Below are positions 1 through 7,103 of a stretch of 10,890 nucleotides of DNA, one piece after another (the stretch's first letter is position 1; each line of letters begins with the position of its first letter). Made by a program: the position numbers and the translations under genes. Below the pieces are notes generated by a model. It was not told the origin of the DNA, made no database searches, and saw only the letters and a program-made list of their open reading frames with translations. The stretch is taken from contig DMKG01000278.1 in the NCBI GenBank assembly GCA_003454415.1, forward strand, positions 4,733 to 15,622, given 5' to 3'. The DNA is from Alphaproteobacteria bacterium. GTDB lineage: Bacteria; Pseudomonadota; Alphaproteobacteria; UBA11222.

Positions 1-30
1 TTCGATAAAGTATTCGGGCATCTTGCTCAT
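1..30 (-). CDS. Possible N-terminal start of a gene running off the left edge
   Basis: Reading leftward from an ATG at position 30 gives ten open codons (MSKMPEYFIE) before the window ends. The stretch upstream of this ATG (31-60) is A+T-rich, as expected for a promoter zone, but I see no convincing Shine-Dalgarno sequence. If real, this gene diverges from the MucR gene. Ten codons are too few to identify a product, and the open stretch could be chance. Confidence 0.25.
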   Translation of the reverse strand, partial: MSKMPEYFIE

Positions 31-47
31 AATCAGTTTACTTATAC

Positions 48-70
48 TCTGTATTATTAATCTGTATTAT
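48..70. repeat. Short direct repeat, 10-bp unit, 13-bp period
   Basis: The unit TCTGTATTAT occurs at 48-57 and again at 61-70, separated by TAA. It lies in the A+T-rich zone between the possible left-edge gene and the small ORF at 206. It could be a protein-binding site or chance in low-complexity DNA. Confidence 0.5.
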
Positions 71-125
71 CCACTGATGTAGACGGAAGCCGAATCCATG
101 ATTTCATACGTTGCATTAATCATCA

Positions 126-144
126 CAAAAATCAGCAAAAATCA
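126..144. repeat. Phased direct repeat with A5 tracts, 10-bp period
   Basis: CAAAAATCA occurs at 126-134 and 136-144, so two A5 tracts are spaced about one helical turn apart. Phased A-tracts are known to bend DNA. The repeat sits in the A+T-rich leader upstream of the MucR-family gene, a plausible but unproven binding or bending element. Confidence 0.45.
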
Positions 145-205
145 TTGAATCCGAAGTAACGGCGACAACATTCTATAAACGCCCCAGATGTAAAGGCACT
201 GGATC

Positions 206-343
206 ATGTCATTTCTTGCTGAACTATGGCGCAACTGGCAAATGCTCTTCGGCATTCTACCTTATGGCGATCCCTATCTGGCCTGGGGGAGCCTGCTGGT
301 ATTATATTTTCCCATACGCAAATTTATACGATACATATTTTGA
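206..343 (+). CDS. Possible small hydrophobic protein, 45 aa
   Basis: An ATG at 206 opens a 45-codon frame ending in TGA at 341-343. A weak AAAGG at 192-196 lies 9 nt upstream of the ATG. The product is rich in Trp, Leu, Phe and Tyr. Residues about 24-35 form a short hydrophobic segment, followed by a basic patch (RKFIRY) near the C-terminus, as in small inner-membrane proteins. It lies alone in A+T-rich DNA between the left-edge start and the MucR gene, with a weak hairpin and T-run downstream (386-410). I do not recognise a family. It could equally be a decayed gene fragment or a chance frame. Confidence 0.3.
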   Translation: MSFLAELWRNWQMLFGILPYGDPYLAWGSLLVLYFPIRKFIRYIF

Positions 344-385
344 GGTTATTATTTAATAGTTATTTATTAATCATTTAACAAACTC

Positions 386-410
386 CGCCAATGACGGCGC
401 GTTATTTTTT
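386..410 (+). terminator. Weak intrinsic-terminator-like hairpin
   Basis: CGCC (386-389) pairs with GGCG (396-399) around a 6-nt loop, followed by GTTATTTTTT to 410. The stem is only 4 bp, so it is weak. It would fit as the end of the small ORF at 206-343. Confidence 0.3.
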
Positions 411-434
411 ACATGAATATTTCCAAAGTGATTA

Positions 435-463
435 TTGCTTTATTCAGAATGTAAACTTATAAC
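435..463 (+). promoter_or_regulatory. Candidate sigma70 promoter for the MucR-family gene
   Basis: TTGCTT (435-440) and TATAAC (458-463) are separated by 17 bp. The -10 matches consensus in 5 of 6 positions and the -35 in 3 of 6. Transcription would start near 470, leaving a leader of about 25 nt. Ros/MucR proteins are known to repress their own promoters by binding A+T-rich DNA, so autoregulation here is a reasonable inference. Confidence 0.45.
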
Positions 464-495
464 AGGCACATCTTAACTCACGAAAGACTGTAATC

Positions 496-915
496 ATGGA
501 TGATAAAAACGTACTTATTGACATGACAGCAGAGATTGTCTCTGCCTATGTTGGCAACAACACAGTAAGTGCGGCCGAGCTTCCGGGCCTCATTCAGCAG
601 GTGTATGGTTCACTCGTGGACGTTTCCCAGGGTGGGGGGGTGACCAGCGAGAATGAACTCCAGAAACCGGCGATTCCTGTGAAGCGTTCGGTCGCGCCTG
701 ATTACATCATCTGCCTTGAAGACGGGAAAAAATTCAAATCCCTTAAGCGTCACTTGCGCGCCCATTATGATATGAGTCCTGATGAGTATCGTGCGAAATG
801 GGGCCTCCCGAAAGACTATCCTATGGTGGCGCCTAACTACACGCGGGCGCGTTCAGCCCTGGCCAAGGAAATGGGGCTGGGGCAGAAAAGCCGTCGGAAG
901 CGGCCCGCTCCCTGA
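496..915 (+). CDS. mucR: Ros/MucR-family zinc-finger transcriptional regulator
   Basis: This 139-aa protein has the length and layout of Ros/MucR regulators, which bind A+T-rich promoters and control exopolysaccharide, motility, virulence and cell-cycle genes in alphaproteobacteria. The N-terminal ~45 residues match the helical oligomerisation part (DMTAEIVSAYVGNN). A Gly-rich linker follows at 46-48, then the zinc finger. The finger reads C73-x2-D76-x9-H86-x3-H90, with Asp replacing the second Cys as in many MucR proteins. The core FKSLKRHLRAHY and the WGLPKDYPMVAPNY segment (102-115) are family hallmarks. The C-terminus is basic (KSRRKRP). The ATG at 496 has only a weak SD (GAAAG). A run of seven G (634-640) encodes the linker. 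The crotonase gene starts 29 nt downstream and may be co-transcribed. Confidence 0.93.
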   Translation: MDDKNVLIDMTAEIVSAYVGNNTVSAAELPGLIQQVYGSLVDVSQGGGVTSENELQKPAIPVKRSVAPDYIICLEDGKKFKSLKRHLRAHYDMSPDEYRAKWGLPKDYPMVAPNYTRARSALAKEMGLGQKSRRKRPAP

Positions 916-944
916 TTAGAAAGCCAGTCAAGCAAATAAAAACA

Positions 945-1754
945 ATGGCCTATGAACATCTAACGCTGCATCAGGAAGGTTATATTCTCACCTGCACGTT
1001 GTCGAATCCGCCAGCGCACACCCTTAATGCGGCTGTGGTGCGTGAAGTGCACCGCATGCTTACAACGATTGAAAATGATCCGAACATTCGCGTTCTTGTC
1101 TTCACGGGCGGCGGCGCAGGGGTTTTCATCGCGCATTACGAAGTCGAGGAACTTGCCGAAATGGCGGAAACCGGCCATGGGCTTCCTGATCACATGTCGC
1201 GCGCCATGGGTGAATTGCACGCGGTGCACCGCCTTTGTCTGCGGCTGGAACGTCTGCCGGCCATCACCATTGCCGCGTTGAACGGCAATGCGGCGGGTGG
1301 CGGGGCGGAATTCGCGCTGGCCTGCGATTTCCGGATCATGGCCGATGGCCCTTACAGATTTGGCATGCCGCAGACCACGGTTGGCATTTCTCCCGGCGCA
1401 GGCGGCACCCAGCGCCTTGCACGCCTGATTGGGGTTGCCCGCACACTGGACCTTGTCCTGCTGGGGACCCTGCTGAAACCCCAGCAGGTGCTGGAGATTG
1501 GCCTTATTCACCGCCTCTATCCTGAAGCCGAGTTTAAGGAGAGGCTGGGAAATTTCGCCAGGCGCCTTGCAGAACGCTCGCCCATTGCACTGGCGGCGGC
1601 AAAGCAGGCGATCCAGCATGGGGCTTCTCTGCCGCTGGAGCAGGGATTAGCGTATGAGCAACAGGCCTTTACCCATACCATGCGCTCTGAAGACGCCGCC
1701 AAAGCCATGCGCGCCTGGCAGGCTGGCAAGCCCTATGTCTGGACCGGCCGCTGA
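945..1754 (+). CDS. Crotonase-fold protein (enoyl-CoA hydratase/isomerase family)
   Basis: This 269-aa protein has the crotonase layout: NPPAHTLN near residue 21, an oxyanion-hole segment [10 protein letters not shown] at 113-122, and PGAGGTQRL at 150-158. Family members act on acyl-CoA thioesters as hydratases, isomerases, hydrolases or decarboxylases. Glu122 matches the first hydratase glutamate (rat E144). The second (rat E164, in QPE) is Gln143 in MPQTTVG. The usual FxAGAD loop is FIAHYE (61-66), so the Gly and Asp after the oxyanion Ala are changed. These differences argue against ordinary enoyl-CoA hydratase activity, and I leave the reaction open. The gene follows the MucR gene by 29 nt with no promoter or strong SD visible, suggesting co-transcription. 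It converges with the degP gene. Confidence 0.93.
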   Translation: MAYEHLTLHQEGYILTCTLSNPPAHTLNAAVVREVHRMLTTIENDPNIRVLVFTGGGAGVFIAHYEVEELAEMAETGHGLPDHMSRAMGELHAVHRLCLRLERLPAITIAALNGNAAGGGAEFALACDFRIMADGPYRFGMPQTTVGISPGAGGTQRLARLIGVARTLDLVLLGTLLKPQQVLEIGLIHRLYPEAEFKERLGNFARRLAERSPIALAAAKQAIQHGASLPLEQGLAYEQQAFTHTMRSEDAAKAMRAWQAGKPYVWTGR

Positions 1755-1820
1755 AACCCGCTTTGGGCTACAGCTTCAGAGACGCCCTTCCCACTCTCAG
1801 GAAAGTAAAGCGCAGGAACT

Positions 1821-1879
1821 CGCCAGCCGGTATGGCGGGCATTAGACCGTTCAACCTGGCCCTAAACCCAAAGCCAGGT
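1821..1879. terminator. Inverted repeats between convergent genes
   Basis: Two hairpins lie between the crotonase stop and the degP stop. CGCCA (1821-1825) pairs with TGGCG (1833-1837), and ACCTGGC (1854-1860) pairs with GCCAGGT (1873-1879) around a 12-nt loop. Neither is followed by a clear T-run on either strand, so they are at best weak or Rho-assisted terminators serving convergent transcription. Confidence 0.3.
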
Positions 1880-1899
1880 CTCTCCCCGCGCAGTTTACC

Positions 1900-3390
1900 C
1901 TATTTGCCCTTTTTCTTGGATGAACGGGGTTCATCCAGTTTGATGGCGACGAAACGCAAATCCCCGCCCCGGTAAAGCAGCAGCAGCACGGATTTCTTGC
2001 CAGCCTTTTTGGCTTCGGCGACCTTGCTGATCACCTCTTCGGGGCTGCGCACTTCTTGCTGCGCAACTTCCACAATCACGTCACCCGGCCGCACCCCCTT
2101 TTCCCGTGCCGGTCCTTCGTCATCCACCGCAACAATGGCGACGCCATTGACGTCGCTATTGACCTCGAACTGTTCACGCAGGACTGAACTGAGCGGAGCG
2201 AGCATCAACCCCAGATCGGACGCTTCGGTCCCGGGCATTCCGCCTGAGTCCTCACCCCCGGCATCAATGCCGGCTGCTGTCTTCTCAAACTCTTCAAGAC
2301 GTCCAAGTTTGACGCGGAAGTTTTTTTCCTTCCCGTCACGCCACACCAGCACATCAACTTCCTTGCCCACCTGGGTTTCAGCAACGATGCGTGGAAGATC
2401 CGACATTTCCGGCACATCCTGTCCGTTGAAACGGAGGATGACGTCACCCGCCTTGATTCCCGCGGACGCTGCAGGGCCGCCGGTAGTGACCTCGGCGATC
2501 AGCGCTCCCCTTGCTTTCAGCAAGCCGAAGCTTTCCGCGAGTTCATCCGTCACCGACTGAATGCGCACCCCCAGCCATCCGCGCCGGGTTTCGCCGAACT
2601 CCTGTAGCTGGGAAACCACGTTACGCACGATATCTGATGGAATGGCGAAGCCGATCCCTATGGAGCCGCCAGAAGGCGAAATGATCGCGGTGTTCACCCC
2701 GATGACCTCACCATTCATATTGAACAGCGGGCCGCCGGAATTACCCCGGTTAATGGCGGCGTCCGTCTGCAGGAAAGAATCATATGGTCCGGAATTGATG
2801 TTGCGCTTCTGCGCGGAGATAATGCCCGCAGAAACCGATCCGCCCAGACCAAAGGGATTGCCGATAGCCAGCACCCAGTCGCCGACGCGCAATTCCGAAG
2901 AATTACCGAACTTGACGAAAGGCAAGGGCTTCTTCGCTTCTATTTTCAAAACCGCAAGATCGGTTTTCTGGTCGCGGCCGAGAATCTTGGCGGGAAGCTG
3001 TGTGCCGTCACTCAGATTGACGGTAATCTCATCAGCCTTGCCCACCACATGGCTGTTGGTGACGACAATCCCCGAAGCGTCGATGATAAATCCGGACCCT
3101 AAGGAGGACACCCGGCGTGCAGGTCCCCTTTCCCCCTGCTGGTCAAAGAAATCCCTGAACATATCCTCGAATGGCGATCCCGGCGGGAATTGCGGCATTT
3201 CATTCATGTTCGGCGATTGCACGGTTTCGGAGGTGGCTACATTGACCACTGCCGGTATCAAATTCTCCGCCAGGCCTGCAAAACTTTCTGGCGCCGACCG
3301 CGCGACGGCGACACTAGGAGACGTAAGGGCGGCAGCCAAACCGGCCACAGCAACAAAATTACAAATCCGCCTATATGAAGGAAACGCCAT
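1900..3390 (-). CDS. degP: Do/DegP-family periplasmic serine protease with two PDZ domains
   Basis: This 496-aa protein is an HtrA/Do-type endopeptidase that degrades or refolds damaged envelope proteins in the periplasm. I chose the ATG at 3390 because it starts a clear signal peptide: RR at 7-8, a hydrophobic core at 11-22, and likely cleavage after AVA (residue 30). GAGGA lies 12 nt upstream. A longer frame from a GTG at 3465 would put 25 residues before the signal peptide. The catalytic triad is visible as His114 (TNSHVVG), Asp144 (KTDLAVLK) and Ser218 (GNSGGPL). PDZ1 spans about 270-365 and PDZ2 about 390-485, joined by a Gly-rich linker. The tail is lysine-rich (SSKKKGK). It is the last gene of the hflK-hflC-degP group, 105 nt after hflC. 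DegQ or MucD would be equally good names. Confidence 0.96.
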   Translation of the reverse strand: MAFPSYRRICNFVAVAGLAAALTSPSVAVARSAPESFAGLAENLIPAVVNVATSETVQSPNMNEMPQFPPGSPFEDMFRDFFDQQGERGPARRVSSLGSGFIIDASGIVVTNSHVVGKADEITVNLSDGTQLPAKILGRDQKTDLAVLKIEAKKPLPFVKFGNSSELRVGDWVLAIGNPFGLGGSVSAGIISAQKRNINSGPYDSFLQTDAAINRGNSGGPLFNMNGEVIGVNTAIISPSGGSIGIGFAIPSDIVRNVVSQLQEFGETRRGWLGVRIQSVTDELAESFGLLKARGALIAEVTTGGPAASAGIKAGDVILRFNGQDVPEMSDLPRIVAETQVGKEVDVLVWRDGKEKNFRVKLGRLEEFEKTAAGIDAGGEDSGGMPGTEASDLGLMLAPLSSVLREQFEVNSDVNGVAIVAVDDEGPAREKGVRPGDVIVEVAQQEVRSPEEVISKVAEAKKAGKKSVLLLLYRGGDLRFVAIKLDEPRSSKKKGK

Positions 3391-3495
3391 TGAGCTTCTT
3401 TGTCCTCTATTGATCCGTACAGCCTGGTGAATATGCAGAATATCCACTGATTTTGGAGAAAGCACGGCCCGATTCTGGTTTTTTCTTGCCGCTCG

Positions 3496-4383
3496 TCATC
3501 TTGCGCCCGGCGCTGTGCCATCGGCGGGGAGTTCAATGAAATAGCGGAAGAATTCACTGTCCGGACTCAGGATCATGGTGGTGTCATCAGGTTTGAAAGC
3601 CTCGGAATAAGCGCGCATGGAACGGTAGAAGGCGAAGAACTCGGTGTCCCGTCCAGCGGCTTCCGCAAAGATCCGGTTTCTTTCGCTGTCGCCCTTACCA
3701 CGGGTGATCTCAGCATCGCGCCGCGCCTCGGCGAGAAGCACCGTCTTTTCACGATCGGCGCGGGAGCGGATTCTCTGTGCGATTTCCGCACCCTGGGCGC
3801 GGGCCTCACGGGCTTCGCGCTCACGCTCTGTCTGCATACGGCGGTAAATCGCCTGGCTGTTGGCTTCCGGAAGATCGACCCGGCGCACCCGCACGTCAAC
3901 GACTTCAATCCCGAATTGCGCCGACTCATTATTCACCCGGTCCCGGATGGAATCCATCAGAGCCGCCCGTGTGCCAGACAAGACCGTGGAAAAGGTTTCC
4001 TTACCCAATACCTGGCGCAATCCGGCATTCAGCAGGGTAGACAGACGGGCGTCCACCCCCGCCAGGGTCACCACGCTCTGACGGAACTTCAGTGGGTCAG
4101 TAATTTTGTAACGGGCGAAAGCGTCAACCACCAGCCGCTTCTGGTCAGAAGCAATCACTTCCGCTTCGGGAATGTCATAATCAAGAATACGCTTGTCGTA
4201 ATAGATCACGTTCTGCACGAAGGGTATCTTCCAGTTCAAACCAGGCTCGAGAACGACGCGGCGGGGATCTCCGAACTGAAGCACCAGAGCCTGTTCGGTC
4301 TGATGAACCGTAAAGAACGTGGAATAGCCAAGGATAAAAAGAACGCCTGCAGCGATCATCAGCAGAGGCAAACTTCTGTTCAT
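3496..4383 (-). CDS. hflC: HflC, modulator of FtsH protease
   Basis: This 295-aa SPFH/prohibitin-domain protein pairs with HflK in an inner-membrane complex that surrounds and restrains the AAA protease FtsH. An N-terminal membrane anchor (about residues 5-23, LPLLMIAAGVLFILGYSTFF) is followed by VHQTEQALVLQFGDPRRV and LEPGLNWKIPF, the start of the prohibitin domain. A long charged helical stretch rich in Arg, Glu and Ala (about 180-240, RMQTEREREAREARAQ) is the expected coiled coil. The C-terminal MILSPDSEFFRYF is typical of HflC. Its ATG at 4383 overlaps the hflK TGA in ATGA, indicating translational coupling and the matched expression expected of hetero-oligomer partners. Confidence 0.97.
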   Translation of the reverse strand: MNRSLPLLMIAAGVLFILGYSTFFTVHQTEQALVLQFGDPRRVVLEPGLNWKIPFVQNVIYYDKRILDYDIPEAEVIASDQKRLVVDAFARYKITDPLKFRQSVVTLAGVDARLSTLLNAGLRQVLGKETFSTVLSGTRAALMDSIRDRVNNESAQFGIEVVDVRVRRVDLPEANSQAIYRRMQTEREREAREARAQGAEIAQRIRSRADREKTVLLAEARRDAEITRGKGDSERNRIFAEAAGRDTEFFAFYRSMRAYSEAFKPDDTTMILSPDSEFFRYFIELPADGTAPGAR

Positions 4384-5549
4384 TGCGCTTCTCCCGCTTC
4401 CTTACGCTTTTTCAGTTCGGGCAGTGGAAGATAGGGCAAGACCCCAGGGCCATCCTTGCCCGTGATCACGACTTTCTCCGTACCCGACAAGAGTTTTTCC
4501 ATTGTTTCCAGATAAATGCGCTTTTTCGTGATTTCCTTGGCTTTGGCGTATTGTGTGTAAACCGACAGAAAGCGTTGTGCGTCGCCCTGGGCCTCGGCGA
4601 TCGTTTGCTGCATATAAGCCTGTGCGTCCTGATCGATCTGCGCCGCTTCGCCGCGTGCGCGGGGAATGATGTCATTCGCATAGGCTTCAGCTTCATTGCG
4701 CTGACGCTCCAGATCGGCGCGCGCCGCCTGGACATCACGAAAGGCGTCAATGACCGCCATGGGCGGATCGACCTTTTGCAGTTGCACCTGGCGGATCTCG
4801 ATACCGGCCTGGTAACCGTCCAGCACCGCCTGCGTCAGTTGCATGACATCCACCTCGATCTGACTGCGCGCCTCGGTAAGGATAGGCGTGATCTGCATGC
4901 GCCCGATCACTTCGCGCATGGCGCTCTGAGCCACGGCTTTAACGTTTTCCGGCGCGTTGGCCATGTTGAAAAGGAATTTGGGCGCGTCCTTGATGCGCCA
5001 GAACACGGAGAAATCCACATCCACGATGTTCTCATCCCCGGTCAGCATCAGGCTTTCATGGGGCACGTCCTGAGTGCGGTCTGGATTGCGCGTATCGGAG
5101 TACGGGCGGAACCCCACATCAACCCTGTTTACGTTGGTCACTGCCGGGGTTAGCACCGATTCGATCGGATAGGGCAGATGGTAGTTCAGTCCGGGTTGTG
5201 TGATCTCAGAGAATTTGCCAAACCGCAGAACGACGCCCTGCTGATCCGTCTTCACCTGATAAAAGCCCGTGGCCAACCACAATCCGGCAAGCAGGAGCAG
5301 CGCCAGCCCCATACCGCCGCCGCTGATCTTGCCGCCAGGGAACAGACTGCGCAACCGCTCCTGTCCTTTGCGCAACATGGCCTCTATATCTGGTGGTTGC
5401 TGCCCGCCCCCTGGGCCACCACCGCCGCCCCACGGGCCGCGCGGCCCCTGCGGGCCACGGGGTCCCCCACCATCTCCCCCACCGCCTGGTCTTCTGCCCC
5501 AGGGGCCACGATTTCCAGGGCTTCCATCACCCTCGTTATTCCAGGGCAT
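4380..5549 (-). CDS. hflK: HflK, modulator of FtsH protease
   Basis: This 389-aa SPFH-domain protein is the partner of HflC in the inner-membrane complex that regulates FtsH. The cytoplasmic N-terminus (about 1-50) is a Gly/Pro-rich low-complexity tail typical of HflK. An HflK N-terminal motif follows (PPDIEAMLRKGQERLRSLFP), then a membrane helix at about 80-97. The prohibitin domain begins at VKTDQQGVVLRFGKF. VQLQKVDPP and the helix EAEAYANDIIPRARGEAAQI belong to the conserved C-terminal half. An AAGGGAG Shine-Dalgarno lies 10 nt before the ATG. It is the first gene of the hflK-hflC-degP operon and diverges from mrp. A TATAAC at 5609-5604 could be its -10, but no good -35 accompanies it. Confidence 0.97.
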   Translation of the reverse strand: MPWNNEGDGSPGNRGPWGRRPGGGGDGGGPRGPQGPRGPWGGGGGPGGGQQPPDIEAMLRKGQERLRSLFPGGKISGGGMGLALLLLAGLWLATGFYQVKTDQQGVVLRFGKFSEITQPGLNYHLPYPIESVLTPAVTNVNRVDVGFRPYSDTRNPDRTQDVPHESLMLTGDENIVDVDFSVFWRIKDAPKFLFNMANAPENVKAVAQSAMREVIGRMQITPILTEARSQIEVDVMQLTQAVLDGYQAGIEIRQVQLQKVDPPMAVIDAFRDVQAARADLERQRNEAEAYANDIIPRARGEAAQIDQDAQAYMQQTIAEAQGDAQRFLSVYTQYAKAKEITKKRIYLETMEKLLSGTEKVVITGKDGPGVLPYLPLPELKKRKEAGEAQ

Positions 5550-5765
5550 GCGTGTACGGCTCCCTTCTCAGTTCCATATTTTTGGCGTGGCGTCTAAGCG
5601 TGCGTTATAGAGCACCCCTGTGCAATTAAAAACGCTTTTCAACACCGAAAGGAGACTATAGGCATTCGCGGCGTGAAATTCCACCTTCTGCGGGTAGACG
5701 GTTCCGGCTTCACCGTATTTTCGCGTCCGCCGGCATGACGTGACTGTTAGAAACGGTCCGGCGGA

Positions 5766-5777
5766 TGATATATATCA
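5766..5777. promoter_or_regulatory. Perfect 12-bp palindrome upstream of mrp
   Basis: TGATATATATCA is a perfect palindrome 31 bp before the mrp start, in the hflK-mrp divergent region. It could hold the mrp -10 (TATATC or similar), an operator, or both. No strong -35 lies at the right spacing (GTTAGA, 5746-5751, is the closest). Confidence 0.35.
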
Positions 5778-5808
5778 ATAGCAACGGATGCGAACACGGA
5801 AGGTTCAA

Positions 5809-6999
5809 ATGCCCGATCAGTCACAAATACTGCAGGCCCTGACTAAGGTCATCGACCCCGACAAAGGCGCGGATGTGATCAGTCTCGGCATGGTGCAGGG
5901 AATAGCGGTCAATGGGGGCGAGGTCAGCTTCTCCCTGGAGGTCGCTCCGGGGGAAGGGGATGCGAAAGAACCGTTACGCATGGCCTGCATTGATGCGGTG
6001 CGCGCCCTGCCAGGCGTCAGCAGGGCTTCCGTAGTGATGACCGCACATCGCGAATCCCGCGCTGCAGATGCGGCGCAGGCGGGCGCGAAACCGCCACGCA
6101 TGCAGGTTCACACCCATACCCACTCCCATGCAAACAGACCCGCCCCCGCACGCGGTCAACCCGGCAGGCAGGCCGCGGCTGGCGCGAAGCAGGGCATTCC
6201 CGGCGTCAAATCCATTATCGCCGTCGCCAGCGGCAAAGGCGGCGTCGGAAAATCCACCACGGCGGTGAATCTGGCGCTGGCGCTGGCGCGGCTGGGCAAA
6301 CGCGCCGGGCTTCTGGATGCGGATATTTATGGCCCCTCGATCCCGCGCATGCTGGGTCTGAAGGGCAAGCCCCGCACCACGGATGGCCACAAACTGCTGC
6401 CGATGCAGAATTATGGCGTCAACTGCATGTCGATCGGATTTCTTGTGGATGAAGACGCGCCGGTGATCTGGCGCGGACCGATGGTCATGAGCGCGCTGAC
6501 GCAGATGATGCAGGATGTGGAATGGGGCGAGTTGGACGTCCTGGTGGTGGACATGCCTCCCGGCACCGGCGACGCGCAGCTCACTCTGGTGCAGCGCGTT
6601 CCGCTCGCGGGGGCAGTCATCGTCTCCACGCCGCAGGAAATCGCGCTGATTGACGCGCGGCGCGGGCTGAAAATGTTCGAGACCACCCATGTGCCGATCC
6701 TCGGGGTGATCGAGAATATGAGCTATTTCCTCAGCCCCGATAGCGGCGTGAAGCATTATATTTTCGGCCAGGGCGGCGCGCGCGCCACGGCCGAAAAATA
6801 TGGCTGTGATTTTCTGGGCGAGATTCCCCTGCAGCAGACGATCCGCGAAACCTCCGATGCGGGAACCCCCATCGTCGCCAGCCAGCCGGACAGCGCCGAA
6901 GCGCAAATCTATCTGGACATCGCGGGGCGGATCATCCGTAAACTGGACGCCAGCCGCATCGCGCCTGGCCGCTCCGCGCCGCGCATTGTCATCGAATAA
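5809..6999 (+). CDS. mrp: Mrp/ApbC/NBP35-type Fe-S carrier P-loop ATPase
   Basis: This 396-aa protein is an Mrp ATPase, a scaffold or carrier that delivers Fe-S clusters to apoproteins in the cytoplasm. Residues about 5-85 form the MIP18/DUF59-like domain. A linker follows with alternating histidines (H101, H103, H105, H107). Then comes the deviant Walker A GKGGVGKST (142-150), DADIYGPSIPRMLG, and the switch motif DMPPGTGD (248-255). The segment that in many Mrp proteins holds a CPxC cluster ligand reads SPDS (309-312), so both Cys are Ser; from memory, alphaproteobacterial Mrp proteins usually lack these Cys. I chose the ATG at 5809 because GGAAGG lies 5 nt upstream; an in-frame ATG at 5788 lacks such a site. 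A strong terminator follows the stop. Confidence 0.96.
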   Translation: MPDQSQILQALTKVIDPDKGADVISLGMVQGIAVNGGEVSFSLEVAPGEGDAKEPLRMACIDAVRALPGVSRASVVMTAHRESRAADAAQAGAKPPRMQVHTHTHSHANRPAPARGQPGRQAAAGAKQGIPGVKSIIAVASGKGGVGKSTTAVNLALALARLGKRAGLLDADIYGPSIPRMLGLKGKPRTTDGHKLLPMQNYGVNCMSIGFLVDEDAPVIWRGPMVMSALTQMMQDVEWGELDVLVVDMPPGTGDAQLTLVQRVPLAGAVIVSTPQEIALIDARRGLKMFETTHVPILGVIENMSYFLSPDSGVKHYIFGQGGARATAEKYGCDFLGEIPLQQTIRETSDAGTPIVASQPDSAEAQIYLDIAGRIIRKLDASRIAPGRSAPRIVIE

Positions 7000-7041
7000 G
7001 GCGTTGGCCCTCTACAGGGACAGGAAGGGGATATACAGGCA

Positions 7042-7080
7042 AATGACGGCCGGATGACTGGCCGCCATTTTTCTTTTTTT
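7042..7080 (+). terminator. Strong intrinsic terminator of mrp
   Basis: AATGACGGCC (7042-7051) pairs with GGCCGCCATT (7060-7069), giving 9 bp with one A/C mismatch around an 8-nt loop. A T-rich run (TTTCTTTTTTT) extends to 7080. It lies 42 nt after the mrp stop. For the convergent metalloprotease gene the same hairpin has a much poorer T-run, so it acts mainly on the + strand. Confidence 0.85.
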
Positions 7081-7103
7081 CGAAAACCGGGATTTTTACA
7101 GAA

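Noticed and set aside
2561..3430. Long + strand open frame opposite degP (289 codons)
   Set aside because: It is antisense to a clear protease gene with catalytic triad and PDZ domains. The translation is Ser/Pro/Arg-rich without a domain, typical of a shadow frame in G+C-rich DNA.
3391..3465. GTG at 3465 as the degP start
   Set aside because: It would place 25 residues before a clear signal peptide. The ATG at 3390 gives a normal export signal and family-typical length.
4383..5153. + strand open frame opposite hflK (256 codons)
   Set aside because: It is antisense to a strongly conserved SPFH-domain gene, with no recognisable domain.
5604..5680. Heat-shock (sigma32-type) or sigma70 promoter for hflK
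   Set aside because: A TTGAAA and a TATAAC occur on the - strand but 27 bp apart, and no CCCCAT-type -10 is present, so I could not assign a promoter.
5788..5808. ATG at 5788 as the mrp start
   Set aside because: It adds seven residues outside the conserved domain, and the good GGAAGG site is placed for the ATG at 5809.
5974..6906. Long - strand open frame opposite mrp (310 codons)
   Set aside because: It is antisense to the Mrp ATPase; composition is His/Arg/Gly-rich and no motif is recognisable.
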